Source: Phaseolus vulgaris (lineage: Eukaryota; Streptophyta; Magnoliopsida; Fabales; Fabaceae). Taken from it: a stretch of DNA of 64,000 bases. Below, one piece after another: positions 12,630-24,444 of this stretch; the first letter of the stretch is position 1; every line of letters starts with the position of its first letter. A program made the position numbers and the translations under genes. Location of the stretch: assembly GCF_000499845.2 (NCBI RefSeq), contig NC_023750.2, positions 5,205,478 through 5,269,477 on the forward strand, in the 5' to 3' direction. The notes below the pieces were generated by a model. The model was not told the origin of the DNA. It did not search any database and saw only the letters and a list, made by a program, of their open reading frames with translations.

Positions 12630-14197
12630 ATGAGGACTATCTCTAAACTAACAATGATTTTTATATCAATAATGATATTGCTCTTTGGCACAACGCACTC
12701 GGTTGTTTTAGAGTCTGATGAGAATCATATAAAATCAGCTACTTTTTTGTCTGAACAATTTGAAGTGGGACCAGGAAAAGTTGCAGTGAAAACATTATTT
12801 GATATTGACTTTCCAAAGGGTCATATTGGCGTCAAGAGTTTTGACGTTGAAGTAGTTGATGAAGATGGTAATTCTGTACCTTTATATGAAACTTACCTTC
12901 ATCATTGGTTTGCTGTAAAATATATTGAAAATATTACCATGTCACAATACATTAAAAAATCTCACGACCTTCGTAATGGTATTGAGTATGAAAGAAATGA
13001 TGGTGCTTGCCAAGGTTTTTTGCTTCCACATTATTGGGGCTTGGGAGGAGAATCACGAGGAACATCCTCAAATCTTCCAGATCCTTTTGCAGTCGAATTA
13101 GGTAATCCTACAAAAATAAAGCATGGGTTTAAAGAAAAATGGTTATTTAGCATAATGGTTATTGATACACGTGGCGCATATGATAGAAAAGGTTGTTCAG
13201 AGTGTAGGTGTAAGCTTTTAAATCTCCCAAAGGACTTTTACAATGTCACAATGGACATTAATGGTAACTTATTGTCTAGAAATTATAAAGGAGGACTATT
13301 TTGTTGTCAAGATAACTTACAATGCAAATTAAGAAATGGTTTTCATGGCCCAACGAGAAAGCTTTCCCTAAGATACAAAATAAGGTGGGTTGATTGGGAT
13401 GAACACCAAGTCCCTCTTAAGTTCTATATACTTGATTCAGCTGATCGTGTAAGATCAAATGGTTCTACACCAATTCATGATTGCCAGGTACATTATTTAT
13501 TCAATATATACCATACTTTACAAATGATAAGCTAAATTTTGAAACTGACTTATATTCCAAACAAAAATATTAGGCTATTAATTACTCTTTTCGTGGGTAA
13601 GTGAATAACATAAATTTCTCAATTTTGTTATAGGTAGAATATACTATTCCAAGAATTCATGACAGTGACTCCCCTCATGTTAAGAAAGCAAACATCCCAA
13701 TGACAAAAGGTGGTTATCTTATATATGGCACTGCTCATATGCACACCGGTGTTGTGAATGCTACCTTATATGGACAGGTAATATTTGATATTTGTTGGTG
13801 TTCCTATATAGTCTATAACATGTAGATCAACTTATGCTAAATTTTGTGTGATTCATATATTCATTAGTAATAAATTTTGCTGATAAATTCTATACCTTTG
13901 TAAGAAATTGACTATTTTAATGCATCTTCTCTATATTTATGGTTTTGCTTATCTTAGGATGGAAGGGTTTTATGCACTTCAAGTCCAAAATACGGAACAG
14001 GAAAAGAAGCAGGAAATGAAAATGGTTACCTAGTTGGAATGTCAGTTTGTTATCCAAAACCAGGTTCTATTCAGATTAAAGATGGTGAAATTCTAACAAT
14101 AGAATCGAGATATGAAAACAAGTTTCGTACTGGGGCTATGGGGCATTTCTACATTTACTTGGCGGAACAAATACCAAACAAAGATTTGAACATTTGA
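12630..14197 (+). CDS. SURNod19 family secreted protein, copy B (full length)
   Basis: Exons 12630-13487, 13634-13777 and 13958-14197 encode 413 residues. Splice sites and intron phases match copies A and C. It has the same signal peptide, LHHW (91-92), AHMHTG (321-323) and GAMGHFYIYLA as copy A. The reading frame continues ten residues past the copy A stop (ending EQIPNKDLNI) before TGA, and copy C has the same tail, so this is the ancestral end. Intron 2 shares a base with copy C that copy A has changed, again making A the derived one. The exon 1 protein is identical to copy A. Expected to be secreted. The molecular function of the family is not established. Confidence 0.9.
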
Positions 14198-15416
14198 TGT
14201 GAAACTGTTTATTTATCTTTTTGTGAACCTTACTTGAGTTTTGTGTAATTGTAATCCATAAAAACTTGTTCAGGATTATCACTATGAGTATTAATGTTGT
14301 TTTACTTTTAATGTACTACTTGGTTTACAATGGTATTAATCTTGATATAATGTGTCTTGTTGGTGTATTATTTGCTATATATAATTATTGTTACATAACA
14401 ATACAATAAAAAAAATGTAATTTGCCTATTGACTTATAACTTAAAATAAAGTTTGAGTCCAAAAATAATAAAGGATTTTTTTTTGTCTATTTTGTATTAT
14501 TTTAAATCCTACTAGTATTAACATTAGTTTTCATAATAACAATATTGTTATTGATTTATAAAATATAGACATTCAATTGGGATAAAATAAACATCCAAAT
14601 GAGAAATTTAAAGAATCATTTATCTTATCTTTAAACCTATAGGAATATTGCAACTAATTTCTTTTATTTCAAAGGTTACTTCAAGATAAAAAAAAAATTG
14701 CAGAATTTGTACATAATAACATTATTCTAAGACAAAACACTTGTTTTATTTGTCTCTCATGAATTAATTTAAGATGAGAGATTTAGACTAACCTTTAGGG
14801 GCTAGTTTTTCACAAAACCTGAGATGTGATCAATGCATGATATACGAAGTTCAGAGGTCATGTTGTAAAAAAAATCTCCTTTATTCAAAGGAGTGGAGTG
14901 CGACTAGTCGAAGCAAAGAATGTTGGCACTCTTTGAATCCTGTCGTGTGAAAATATTAAATGTCATGGAAAGTAAAAACTGCATCCCACTAGTTGTTGAA
15001 CATAATCCTCAACTGAGAAGGGCATGAAAATGGGCAGAAAGACATAAGTATCAAATGAATGAAAGGCAAGGAATAGAGAATATAGTCCTTTTCCTATTTC
15101 ATATGTTTTTAAACTACAGAAGGAACAATATTGTGTAACATTATTCAATGTATTTTTTTATAAGATTGATGTTATACAAGTTATAGCTTTAAAAAACATT
15201 GTATTGGATGTCAATTTTTCTTTGAAGAACCCTTTTCTCTTAGTAGTTAGATGATATTTTTAATGCATAGTAATTGATCACTGTCGTTCCTCAACCAAAT
15301 TAAAACAGTTTTAGTGTAACATAGTGTTAGATTGTCTAACACCAAAAAGATGATAATGTAAAAAGGATTAATTTACCCCAAATCGTCTCTTAACGAATAT
15401 ATTTTGTAAATCTAGT
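14198..15416. other. 3' flank of SURNod19 copy B
   Basis: Copy of the unit A 3' flank with small indels. No gene was found. The flank is interrupted at 15417 by a LINE tail. Confidence 0.6.
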
Positions 15417-16316
15417 CTCATTTCTCTAATAAGGTTGATCTTCTTTCTTTTATTAAGAGTGATGGTAGTCCTTTGGTTAAATTGATTAAGCTTGCTGTGA
15501 CAACCTTTTCTATATGGATGATATGGCGTATGAGGAATTATGCTAGATTTCAGGATAAGATTGAAGTTTCTAAGGCTATTTCGGTAATTAAAGATTTTAC
15601 TTGTCTAGTGGGAAATTCGTCTAATGCTTCAATGAAGAATGATATGTTGGATTTCAACGTGATTAAGTTTTTTGGTATTAAGACTCGTAGTGGGAAAGTT
15701 CTTCGTCCTCTTCCTGTTAGATGAGAATTTCCTTCACCAGATTGGGTTAAAATTAACACGGATGGGGCTGCTAGGGGGTATCCTGGTCTTGCTACTTGTG
15801 GAGGTATTTTTCGTGGGAGTATGGGAGAATTTATTGGTGCTTTTTTAGGGTTTCTTGAAGTTCAGACTGCTTTGGTTGCTGAGTTTTATGGAGTTATACA
15901 TGCTATGGAGGAAGCTTAAAAGATGGGACTTACTAATGTTTGGCTTGAATGTGATTCTGTCTTGGTTTGTGTTGCGTTTACTGCTAGGACTAATGTTCCG
16001 TGGATGCTTCGTAATCGATGAAATACTTGTCTTAATTACTGTGGGACAATCAGGTTTAGGGTTACTCATATTTTTCGTGAGGGGAATGCATGTGCTCATA
16101 AGTTGGCTAATTTAGGGTTCATTCATAGAGAATCATTTCATTGGTATAATAGACTTCCATCTAGTCTGTTCTTAGAATTCTTTATGAATAGGTATAGTCT
16201 ACCTATGTATCGTTTTTGTTAACATGTGGGTTTTGGTCTAGTCCCCCCATATTTTTGTATTTTATTTCTTTTTCTTTTTTTTTAATAATACTTTTTTCAT
16301 GTGATGGCAAAAAAAA
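15417..16316 (+). mobile_element. 5'-truncated LINE (L1-like) insertion
   Basis: About 900 bp present in unit B but absent from the matching site in unit A (about 6476-6480). It ends in an A-run (16309-16318) as LINE 3' ends do, and it carries only the 3' end of ORF2. No clear target duplication was found; a few bases of target seem lost. The empty site in unit A shows that insertion followed the duplication. Confidence 0.85.
15464..16222 (+). pseudogene. LINE ORF2 C-terminal RNase H-like domain, broken
   Basis: One frame from about 15464 to the stop at 16222 shows the RNase H-like (RVT_3) domain typical of plant LINE ORF2 ends: NTDGAARG with GGIFRG, then AEFYGVIHAMEEA, LECDS, and HIFREGNACAHKLANLG. 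It is broken by three in-frame stops (15722-15724, near 15917 and near 16019). The reverse transcriptase part is absent because of 5' truncation. It cannot encode an active protein. Confidence 0.85.
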
Positions 16317-16675
16317 AACATAATTTGAAACTTATCTACAAGGATTAAAAATTAGAAATAACAGTAAAGTAAAGGAGAATTTGTGATTGTTGTGATGAAA
16401 AAAATAAAAGGCGAAGAATAAGAGAATAAAGAGCAGGTTGAATGCCAAGTTCTTTCAACAAGGAATTCTTCATCAGTTTATATATATATATATATATTAT
16501 TCATTCAATATCGAAACAGGATTGAATGGATCAAACACTTGTCAATCAATTTAATAGAATCTAATTAATAAAAAAATCAACCACTAATTCATTCAAAGAC
16601 CTTACTTGTCTCCATGCATCTACTGATATGATTTTTCAGGCTTTTTCCTCTTGAATTAAGCAAACAAGAGGTTGG

Positions 16676-16984
16676 TATGAATAAAGTAATTAGTCTAATT
16701 CCTTATTACTTGACATTATTTGTTCCAACTAATCATCCTTTTTAATTTTCATGCACCAAATTTGAATATGGTTTCAATATATCTACTTTTCCAACCCGTG
16801 TCCATATCATTTCATTATTCTAATCTTAAACACAAAGTCTAATTAATAATTTCTCACAATTCAAACTAATATTCAAATTCTTAAAATAACATTTAAGAAT
16901 AAATTAAAACTAGAAAAAAAAATTAAATAAATAAAAAAATTAGCAAATTAAGAAACTGAAAAAAAAAAACTAGAAAGATAAAAC
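16676..16984. other. AT-rich spacer without recognised features
   Basis: Right of the duplication end. A-rich runs at 16910-16970. No gene, and no LTR for the neighbouring minus-strand gypsy element, was recognised, so the 3' end of that element is unresolved. Confidence 0.4.
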
Positions 16985-17941
16985 CATGTTTATTTTGTTT
17001 TTGCTCCATCATCTCTTCTTAGTAACTCATCTAGCTATGTGTTGAAATCATTATCTACAGTTGTAGATTGTCTTGCTTCATCTCCATTTTCTAGACTTGT
17101 CCCCCAAAAAAATAATACTTGTCCTTAAGCCATGCAATATAAGCTTCAAACTTATCCGAAGACATGTAGAGGTTGGGTTGCTCTTGAGGAAATCTTTGAT
17201 AAGCTACTTGATGAAGATCTATCATTGCTTGATGACAACACTTTGCTTTGCATATGCTCCATGGTGGTGTGAAGATCTGTCATTTGCTCTAACATCAGAG
17301 CCTCCATGGAAGATGCTAGGCTAAGTTGGTGAAGTGGTGACTAATGGAGGGGAACATCACCAGCCCGTGGAGGTTGTTCATATGTATTAGTGCAATTTTG
17401 CACAATAAACCTATGATCAATGGATGGTCTAATTTTTACTATTGGGTTCACCTCGACCCCATGAGCTGCAAAGAGAGAAATTATTAAAGTTGGGAACCCT
17501 TAAGAACCTTTTGCCTTATGGTAATTCTGATTAACCTCTAATTTAACAAACTTATAAATCTCATAAAGAAATCTTGGTTACATCAAAAGAATAATCTTCT
17601 TTTAAAAGGCAATAGAGAAGATGACACATAGGAATATTTAAGTATGAAACATGACCAATAGGCACAACTTTGGCCAACATGAATACCATCCAGACTTCGG
17701 ACAAAGTCTTCATATCTTTTCACAATATTCTCCAAGATTTCCCAGTCGGCCCCACTTGATAAGAATGATTAGCTAGACAAACTTTCTGACCACCTTTTCA
17801 TCATTAAACACACAGGTTATGGCCATCAGTTGGTGGTAAGTGTAATCATCATCACCTCTTAGTTGTAATGGGTTCCCTAAAAAAACATTGATAGTGTCCC
17901 TATCAAAAGACATCCATTTTCGTCTAACCTTGGACCTCATC
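16985..17941 (-). pseudogene. Gypsy env-position ORF, 3' half (plant transposon protein-like)
   Basis: Minus-strand remnant that continues the frame from 24145-24444 once copia element 3 is disregarded. Readable pieces include VRRKWMSFDRDTINVFLG and DDYTYHQLMAITCVFNDEKV, then a Pro-rich stretch near 17350-17420. The pattern is that of the 'putative plant transposon protein' domain (PF20167-type), often found after pol in legume gypsy elements. Many stops and frameshifts make it dead. It does not look like a viral envelope protein, and its role is unknown. Confidence 0.6.
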
Positions 17942-17946
17942 TCTTG

Positions 17947-19039
17947 AGTTCTAATGGCTTAAACAAGAGGGGGGTGAATTGTTTGTCAAAATATTTTCAC
18001 AAAGATGGAATAAGAATGAAGCTTTTATCAACAATCACAGGAAAAAAAATTAAGGAAGCCAATCAAACAATGTAAAAGAAATTGTTTGCAGAATTTCAGT
18101 CGGTTGAAATTTCCTTTTAACCGATTGTTTATGGCAGCAGGAAAAGCAGAATTAAATTAAACATTTTATAAGGAGTGAGAAAGAGAAAGATTACTCAACC
18201 AATTTATACTGGTTCACTCAACCTTGAGCTACATCCAGTTCCCAGAACAACCACTGGGTTCAACTAGTAACCAATCACAGATTACAATACACACAATCAC
18301 AAAGAGGTGATCTTGATACCACAAGAACCACTCACCCTCTTTGCTAAACACACACCCTTAGTCAGAACACCCTTTGACTTTATAGATTTTCACACACTTC
18401 ACAAGTTTATAAAAGAACAAATACAAGAACCATGAAAGGAACATATTACACTTGAATTTACAAGAATCAAAGGGCTCCTAAGATCAGACCTTGAACCAGT
18501 GCACAACTATTTAACAATCTTGCAAAACTTGATTTGAATCTCTTATAAAAAACGATTTCAATCTCACTGTAAATATGTTTACATGTTATATTTGAATTCA
18601 AAATATAAGCCATACTTATAGCTCTTAAAACTAGTCGTTCTAGGCAGTCAATCATGAGCCAAAACAGTTTTGATCCAACTGAAAACAAATCCAACAGGTT
18701 TTTGAAAAGCTGTTATGAAATGTGACAATCAATTGGTTGATAAGTTGTTTTGACCGGTTGAATTGGTTAGCCAGTTATTTAACCAAGTAAAAAACAATTT
18801 TAAAACGTTTAAACAAGCTAAGTGACAAACAACTGATTATTTCGTGGTTTCAACCGGTTGTTTTTATCTTTGCTTAGTAAAACACTTTTCTCTTTTAAAA
18901 TAGTTTGAGCTAGCTTGTGCAAGGGACTAGGAATGATCTTTACAAGAGTTCTAAACAACCTAGACTAAGCTCAAACCAAAAGCAGCACAACTTCAACCTT
19001 CATCATAGATTTGAAACATCAAAGCTCCCGTGTTCTACA
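17947..19039 (-). repeat. 3' LTR of copia element 3
   Basis: About 1093 bp, pairing with 23057-24139. The outer edge reads AGTTCTAATGGC instead of TGTTATAATTCATGGC, so the terminal T has mutated and a few bases are lost. The inner edge CTACA is followed directly by a polypurine tract (plus strand ATCTCCCCGTATTT, 19040-19053). A second tract-like copy (TCTCCCCCTATTT) lies at about 19418-19430. Confidence 0.85.
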
Positions 19040-19536
19040 ATCTCCCCGTATTTGATGGAGATAAATCCTTGGGATGCTTTTCGGAATGTTCTTGTTGAGA
19101 ATCTTGTATAACCTGCATTCACAAGCAAACATAGAAATATAGGATAATCTATTCCAGTTAATCAGGCACCACAAACTAGTTTCCACTAGGTGATTTCCAA
19201 AGAGGAACATCAACCAAATCAATGTGAGAAACCAATCAAACATGCCTAAGTGCAACACAGAAAAACAATCGGTTATTTCGCAGGAATAACCGGTTGAATT
19301 TTGTATCAGAGTTTCAATTTTAAATAAAAAATATGTTATAACAGTTTATAACAGTTATAGCAATGTTCAAAAACAGAAATAGGTGTAGATATTAAAACAT
19401 TACATATCCCAAACACTTCTCCCCCTATTTTTCTTCACAAATACACAGAAAGAATGATTAAAAACAGCATAAAAGAGAAAAAAAAAATTGTTCAACAACA
19501 TAAACCAACAATTTAAATGAAGGACTTTAACTTCCT

Positions 19537-20695
19537 TCAATCATTCCTGCCATATTGTAGGTCAAGAAGTTGGTTTTGAACTTCTTCAATCTTCTCATCC
19601 AAGGTTTGGAACCTTGAATCCATATGGTGAAACCTTGACTCACAAAGTTCATGAAGATTTCTCTGGTTTTCAGCAAAGGTGTCCATACAGTTTACAATTA
19701 GCCTTTCAAAAGTAAACATTGAAGTCCTTCTTTCTCCCATGTGACCATCACTAGGACCAGCTTCATGAGTCTTAGCAGCAGGTTCCTCTTGATTTGCTGG
19801 AGCTTCAGGTTCTTCACCATCATTTGTTCCACTAGGGCCAGCTTGGTCACTATCCTTGCTTACCCATCTCCCACCAATCTTGGTAAACCCCATCTTGCTT
19901 AGGGATCCACTATTGATCTCACTTGAAGGCTTTATAATTTCAGCCATTTCTTCTTCAATATCTACTTCAAAATAATGTAGAAATTCAGAAATCAATATGG
20001 CATAGAGATAGGAAGTCACTTAATCTTATGGCCTTTTGCATATGATCTTTGATGATGTGAATCCAGTTGAGCTTCACTTTGTTCATGATGTAGTAGATTA
20101 ACAACAAGTCTTCTTCAGAGAGAGTCGAATGATTGCTCCCCCTTGGTGTGATAATCCATGACACAATGAAGGTAATGAGCCGTTCATCAAGTTTCAACCC
20201 TCCAATAGAAAAGTTTCTTAACTTTGAGAGGTGGTTCTTGAGACAATTCTTGTAGAATTGCATCTTGTTGAACTCTTCTATCACCCCAAGATTGTCTTTG
20301 TTAATCCTTACTCCAAAAAATTTCAGCCCAGTTATGACAGCCCCCACATCATTGGTGATTACAGTGTCTACCCCCTTCACATGAGAGTTAAGAGTGTCAC
20401 CATTGAATTGAAGGTTGGTGTAGAATACCTTCACCAAATCTGGGTAAATGTTCTTAGAAAGCTCAAGAACTCTCTTCAGCCTTTACTCCTTTAGAAGACA
20501 TCTCACCACAGTAAGATTTTGTTGCTTCATCCATGTGAAAGAGACAATTTTTGGAGTGTTAACTATCTTCCTACTAGTTTCATGTAGGTACTTGTCAAAC
20601 AATTCTGATTCTCCTGAGAACCAACCTTTAAGCTTTCAACCACTCCTTACAACCCTTGTTTTCATTCTCTTAGAGGATGAAGGAGTTGCAACCAT
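19537..20695 (-). pseudogene. Extra ORF of element 3, unknown function
   Basis: A minus-strand frame from ATG at 20695 (MVATPSSSKRMK...) runs to 19537, interrupted by two in-frame stops (near 20638 and 20484) and one frameshift near 20005. Intact it would be about 385 residues. Visible parts: FDKYLHETSRKIVNTPKIV; NIYPDLVKVFYTNLQ; HVKGVDTVIT; GLKLDERLITFIVSWI followed by TPRGSNHS and EEDLLLIYYIMNKVK; an acidic Pro/Ala/Gly linker; and a C-terminal coiled-coil-like part (about residues 320-380). The FYxNL/VKG layout resembles the plant transposon protein family, also seen in the interrupted gypsy ORF, but the match is weak. It occupies the place where pol should be. I do not know what it does. 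Confidence 0.65.
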
Positions 20696-21477
20696 AGTTC
20701 AGGTAGAGAAAGATGAGCACACTGCAGAAACAAACTTAGAGAAGAGAGAAAAAAAAGGAAGAAAAACATGTTGTTCTTTGTGAAAATAGCAACTAATAGC
20801 TTCACATATATAGCCATAACAATTAGTCAAAGTTGACATTTAGTGGGTTGTTTTTAAAACATAAAAGAGAATCAAATTAGAACCATAAAGCAGTTTTTTT
20901 TAGTCATAACAGAAAGTAAAGAAAACACATGCTGACCAAACTTTAAAAGCAGTTTTAATTTACAAGATTTAGAGGAATCTGATTCATAAAGAGCAATTAT
21001 TACAGAGATACTTTGTATTCAAGGATGTAATTAAAGCATTGTTGACCACAAACATCACTGGGTTTGAATAGAAAATCAATTTGAAGAACATTGAATCAAA
21101 AACATATTTTACCAGTGCTGACAGAGTTGAAACAATTGGTTGTTTCAAAGAAACAATCAGTTGAATTTCTGCAATTGGTGAAAAAATTTGAGAAAACCAA
21201 ATTCTTTTAACAACCATTGAATATACAAGCATTCAGGTTTTAAGGCACATAGATTTATATAGAAACAGAAGGAATACAAAGGAAATATAATCCAAAAACA
21301 AAATAATGAAAATTCAGAATTGGGAAGAACAAAGAGTTATTCTTCAAGATTTTAAAGTACACATATGAAAGCAGTACATAATATCAGAACAAGGCATTGT
21401 CTTGCAAATTTGCTTTCATGAGATCATGATCTTACTGACCCTTCATGTGGAGTTAAAAATCTGCAAAGAAAAGCTTG
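20696..21477. other. Element 3 internal spacer
   Basis: Between the extra ORF and the end of gag. No protease or other pol domain was found in any frame. Contains a CAAYNGGTTG pair 21 bp apart at about 21132-21162. Confidence 0.5.
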
Positions 21478-22994
21478 TTAAATCACAAGATTTATTCCCT
21501 TAAAGAACTTGGGACCTTTCATTTTAGATTTAACCTTGGAACCATCAAAATTTCTTGGAATCCATTTAAAGATACCTTTAGGAACAAGAGATTTACAAAA
21601 CTTGCAAAATCTAACTGAATGACCTCTCTTCATACAGTAAAAACATGTAACAACCGGTTGTTTCGTTCTTTTAATCGGTTGTTTTTCTGACACTGATGAA
21701 AAAGGTTTTGAAATTCCATTCTCTTTGCTTTGTGGATAAAATCCTAAGCTTACTTTTCCAAAGACACAATTTTGAGATGCAAGAACATTCTCAAAGTTGG
21801 ATTTTCCAGTTGTAAGCTTATCCACAGTTTTCAAAAGGTAGTGAATCTTTCTTTCAAGATTTTCACAATTTTCACAAAACTTTGAGTTACACATGCAAGT
21901 AGAGTTCTTGTAAATCAAATCTTGGTTCTCAAAATAAACTTTAGATTTTTCCAACACAAGTTTGCTTCTTCATCTTCTGAAGAGCTAGAGGAGGATATCT
22001 CATTATCATCCCATGTTATATATGCCTTCTTGGTTTTTCCTCTTCTTTCACTTTTGAAATTATCTTTTTCCTTGCTCTCATTATTGGGGCACTCAGCTTT
22101 GATGTGACCCTGTTCACCATAACCATAACAAGTATATTTGTTAAGATTAAAGTCATTTGGCTTCTTAAAACTGTACCTCTTTGAAGCTTGGCCTTTAATC
22201 TTTTTCAAGAATTTGCTAAACTTTCTTGACAGCAAGTTCATGGTATCTTCATCACTATCACTTGAGTCTTGTTCCTTTTTCTGGTTGCCAACTTTAAGTG
22301 CAATACCCTTGCTGTGTTTGTCGTCACTTTCTTGGACAACCAACCTATTCATCTCAAGCTCATCCTCCCTTAGTTTACCAAACAAAGAAGCAACTGTCAT
22401 GGATGTTAAGTCCTTTGACTTTGAAATGGCAGTGACCTTTGGCTGCCATGTCCTATCAAGACACTTCAAGATCTTGATGTTTAACTCCTATTTGTCAAAG
22501 TTCTTTCCAAGGCTCATCAAATGGTTCACAATGTGGGAAAACCATTTCTGCGCATCACAAATTGTCTCCCTTTTCTGTGTTATGAAAATCTCATACTCTT
22601 GGATGAGAGCATGCTTCCTTGCCCTCATAACATGATTTTTTCCTTCATGTGTGACTTCAAGGATGTCTCTCATCTCCTTTGCTGAAGTGCATTGTGATAC
22701 CCTGAAAAACTCATCACAACTCAAAGCAGAGGTTATTATGTTTTTAGCAATCCAATCAAATTTTGCTTTCTTGCTTTCAGCCTCAGTCCATTCAGATGAA
22801 GGCTTATCAATTAAGACATAATCTCTTTTAACTTGAGGAATAAAGGGACCATTTTCAATTGTTTCCCGAATACCTTTATTTGTCGAAGGCATAAAGATCT
22901 TCATCTTTACTTTCCAAAACTGGTAATTTACACCACAAAACAGTGGTGGTCTGTTTATGGAACCACCTTCCCCAAAAGGTAATTTGTCATCCAT
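21478..22994 (-). pseudogene. Long gag of copia element 3, frame-broken
   Basis: Starts at ATG 22994 (MDDKLPFGEGGSINRPPLFC). The N-terminal UBN2-type gag domain runs through EFFRVSQCTSAKEM, VNHLMSLGKNF and TWQPKVTAISKSKDLTSM to SLFGKL. Next come an acidic/Ser-rich linker, a first zinc knuckle with its second Cys changed to Tyr (CYGYGEQGHIKAEC), and a second intact knuckle (CFYCMKRGHSVRFC, near 21600-21645). There is a stop near 22487 and a frameshift near 21950. Unlike elements 1 and 2 it keeps the whole middle of gag, about 170 residues longer. Known role of the family: capsid formation and RNA packaging. Confidence 0.8.
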
Positions 22995-23041
22995 TAAAGC
23001 AGTTTTCAGAAAAATAGAACTTAAGTATTTTCCAAGAACCT

Positions 23042-23055
23042 AGCTCTGATACAAA
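23042..23055 (-). promoter_or_regulatory. tRNA-Met-type primer-binding site of element 3
   Basis: On the minus strand TTGTATCAGAGCT follows the 5' LTR edge after two bases. This is the TGGTATCAGAGC primer site used by most copia elements (initiator tRNA-Met), with one change. Confidence 0.7.
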
Positions 23056-23056
23056 T

Positions 23057-24139
23057 TGTTATAATTCATGGCTTAAACAAGAGGGGGTTGAATTGTTTGT
23101 CAAAATATTTTCTCAAAGATTGAATAAGAATGAAGCTTTTATCAACAATCACAAAAAAACCAATTAAGGAAGCCAATCAAAAAATGTAAAAGAATCTGTT
23201 TGCAGAATTTCAATCGGTTGAAACTTCGTCTTAATCGGTTGTTTATGGCAGTAGCAAAAACAGAATTAAATCAAACAGTTTATAAGGAGATTACTCAGCC
23301 AATTTATATTGGTTCACTCAACCTTGAGCTACATCCAGTTCCCAGAACAACCATTGGTTCCACTAGTAACCAATCCCAGATTACAATACACACAATCACA
23401 AAGAGCTGATCTTGATACCACAAGAACCACTCACCCTCTTTGCTAAACACACACCCTTAGCCAGAACATCCTCTGACTTTACAGGTTTTCACACACTTCA
23501 AAAGTTTATAAAAGGACAAATACAAGAATCATGAAAGGAACATATTACACATGAATTTACAAGAATCAAAGGGCTCCGAAGATCAACCCTTGAACCAGTG
23601 CACAACTATTTAGAAATCTTGCAAAACTTGACTTGAATCTCTTATAAAAAAATGATTTCAATCTCATTGTAAATGTGTTTACATGTTATATTTGAATTCA
23701 AAACAGAAGCCATACTTATATCTCTTAAAACTAGCCGTTCTAGGCAGTCAATCATGAGCCAAAACAGTTTTGATCCAACTGAAAACAAATCCAATAGGTT
23801 TTTGAAAAGCTAGTATGAAATGTCACAATCAACCGGTTGAAAAGTCATTTTAACCAGTTGAATTGGTTAGTCAGTTATTTAACCTAGTGAAAAACAAGTT
23901 TAAAACCTTCAAACAAGCTAAGTGACAAACAACCGATTATTTTATGGTTTCAACCGGTTGTTTTTCTCTTTGGTTAGAAAAATACTTTTCTCTTTTAAAA
24001 TAGATTGAGCTAGCTTGTGCAAGGGACTATGAATGATCTTTACAAGAATTCTAAAGAACGTAGACTAAGCTCAAACGAAAAGCAGCATAGCTTCAACCTT
24101 CGTCATAAATTTGAAACATCAAAGCTCCCATGTTCTACA
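23057..24139 (-). repeat. 5' LTR of copia element 3
   Basis: 1083 bp, plus-strand edges TGTTATAATTC and TTCTACA. Contains palindrome pairs with 21-bp spacing at about 23213, 23831 and 23931. Clearly diverged from its 3' partner, so this copy looks older than element 2. Confidence 0.88.
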
Positions 24140-24144
24140 CCTTG

Positions 24145-24444
24145 CCCTCTAGTCAAAGCATTAGCATAAAACTCACACACTACCTCTGGTTAATACTTTG
24201 TCAAAGGCTCTGCCAATCTCATCCAATTTCTTCTTTGCCACCTATCTAAAAATAAATCATATTTTTCTCGTTCCAACTCTAGTCATCTTTCCATGATAAA
24301 AGTCGAATTCTTAATCTCTTCATATCTTTATTTCTTTTCCCTATCACCGGACCAATTCCTTGTTGGAGGTTCGAGAGAATTGGAGTCAATCCTAACTCTT
24401 TTTCCTTTTGCTGTTTGTGTTGTAGTGCTCTTTGCATAGCCCAT
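24145..24444 (-). pseudogene. Gypsy env-position ORF, 5' half
   Basis: Begins at ATG 24444 (MGYAKSTTTQTAKGKRVR) and reads LELEREKYDLFLDRW, RNWMRLAEPL and CEFYANALTRG before copia element 3 interrupts it. Three in-frame stops. The FYANAL motif followed by a basic stretch in the other half fits the PF20167-type plant transposon protein. The site of interruption is in frame with 17941. Confidence 0.6.

Larger units (their letters stand above)
8938..16675. repeat. Unit B of the tandem segmental duplication
   Basis: Second copy of unit A, near identical in gene, introns and flanks. It begins within the copia LTR and ends inside one partial 180-bp unit at about 16675, after which the sequence is unrelated. 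It contains the LINE insertion at 15417-16316 that unit A lacks. Confidence 0.95.
17947..24139 (-). mobile_element. Copia element 3: non-autonomous, gag plus foreign ORF, no pol
   Basis: 6.2-kb minus-strand LTR element with LTRs 23057-24139 (5') and 17947-19039 (3'). Target duplications are TCTTG (17942-17946) and CCTTG (24140-24144), 4 of 5 matching, and the gypsy ORF frame continues across the site. It has a primer-binding site next to the 5' LTR, a long gag (21478-22994) and an extra ORF (19537-20695), but no protease, integrase, RT or RNase H anywhere inside. It would need pol from a relative to move. Palindrome pairs occur throughout. Confidence 0.88.

Noticed and set aside
21478..24139. 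Plus-strand frames over element 3 (for example 22138-22635)
   Set aside because: Shadows of the gag frame on the opposite strand.
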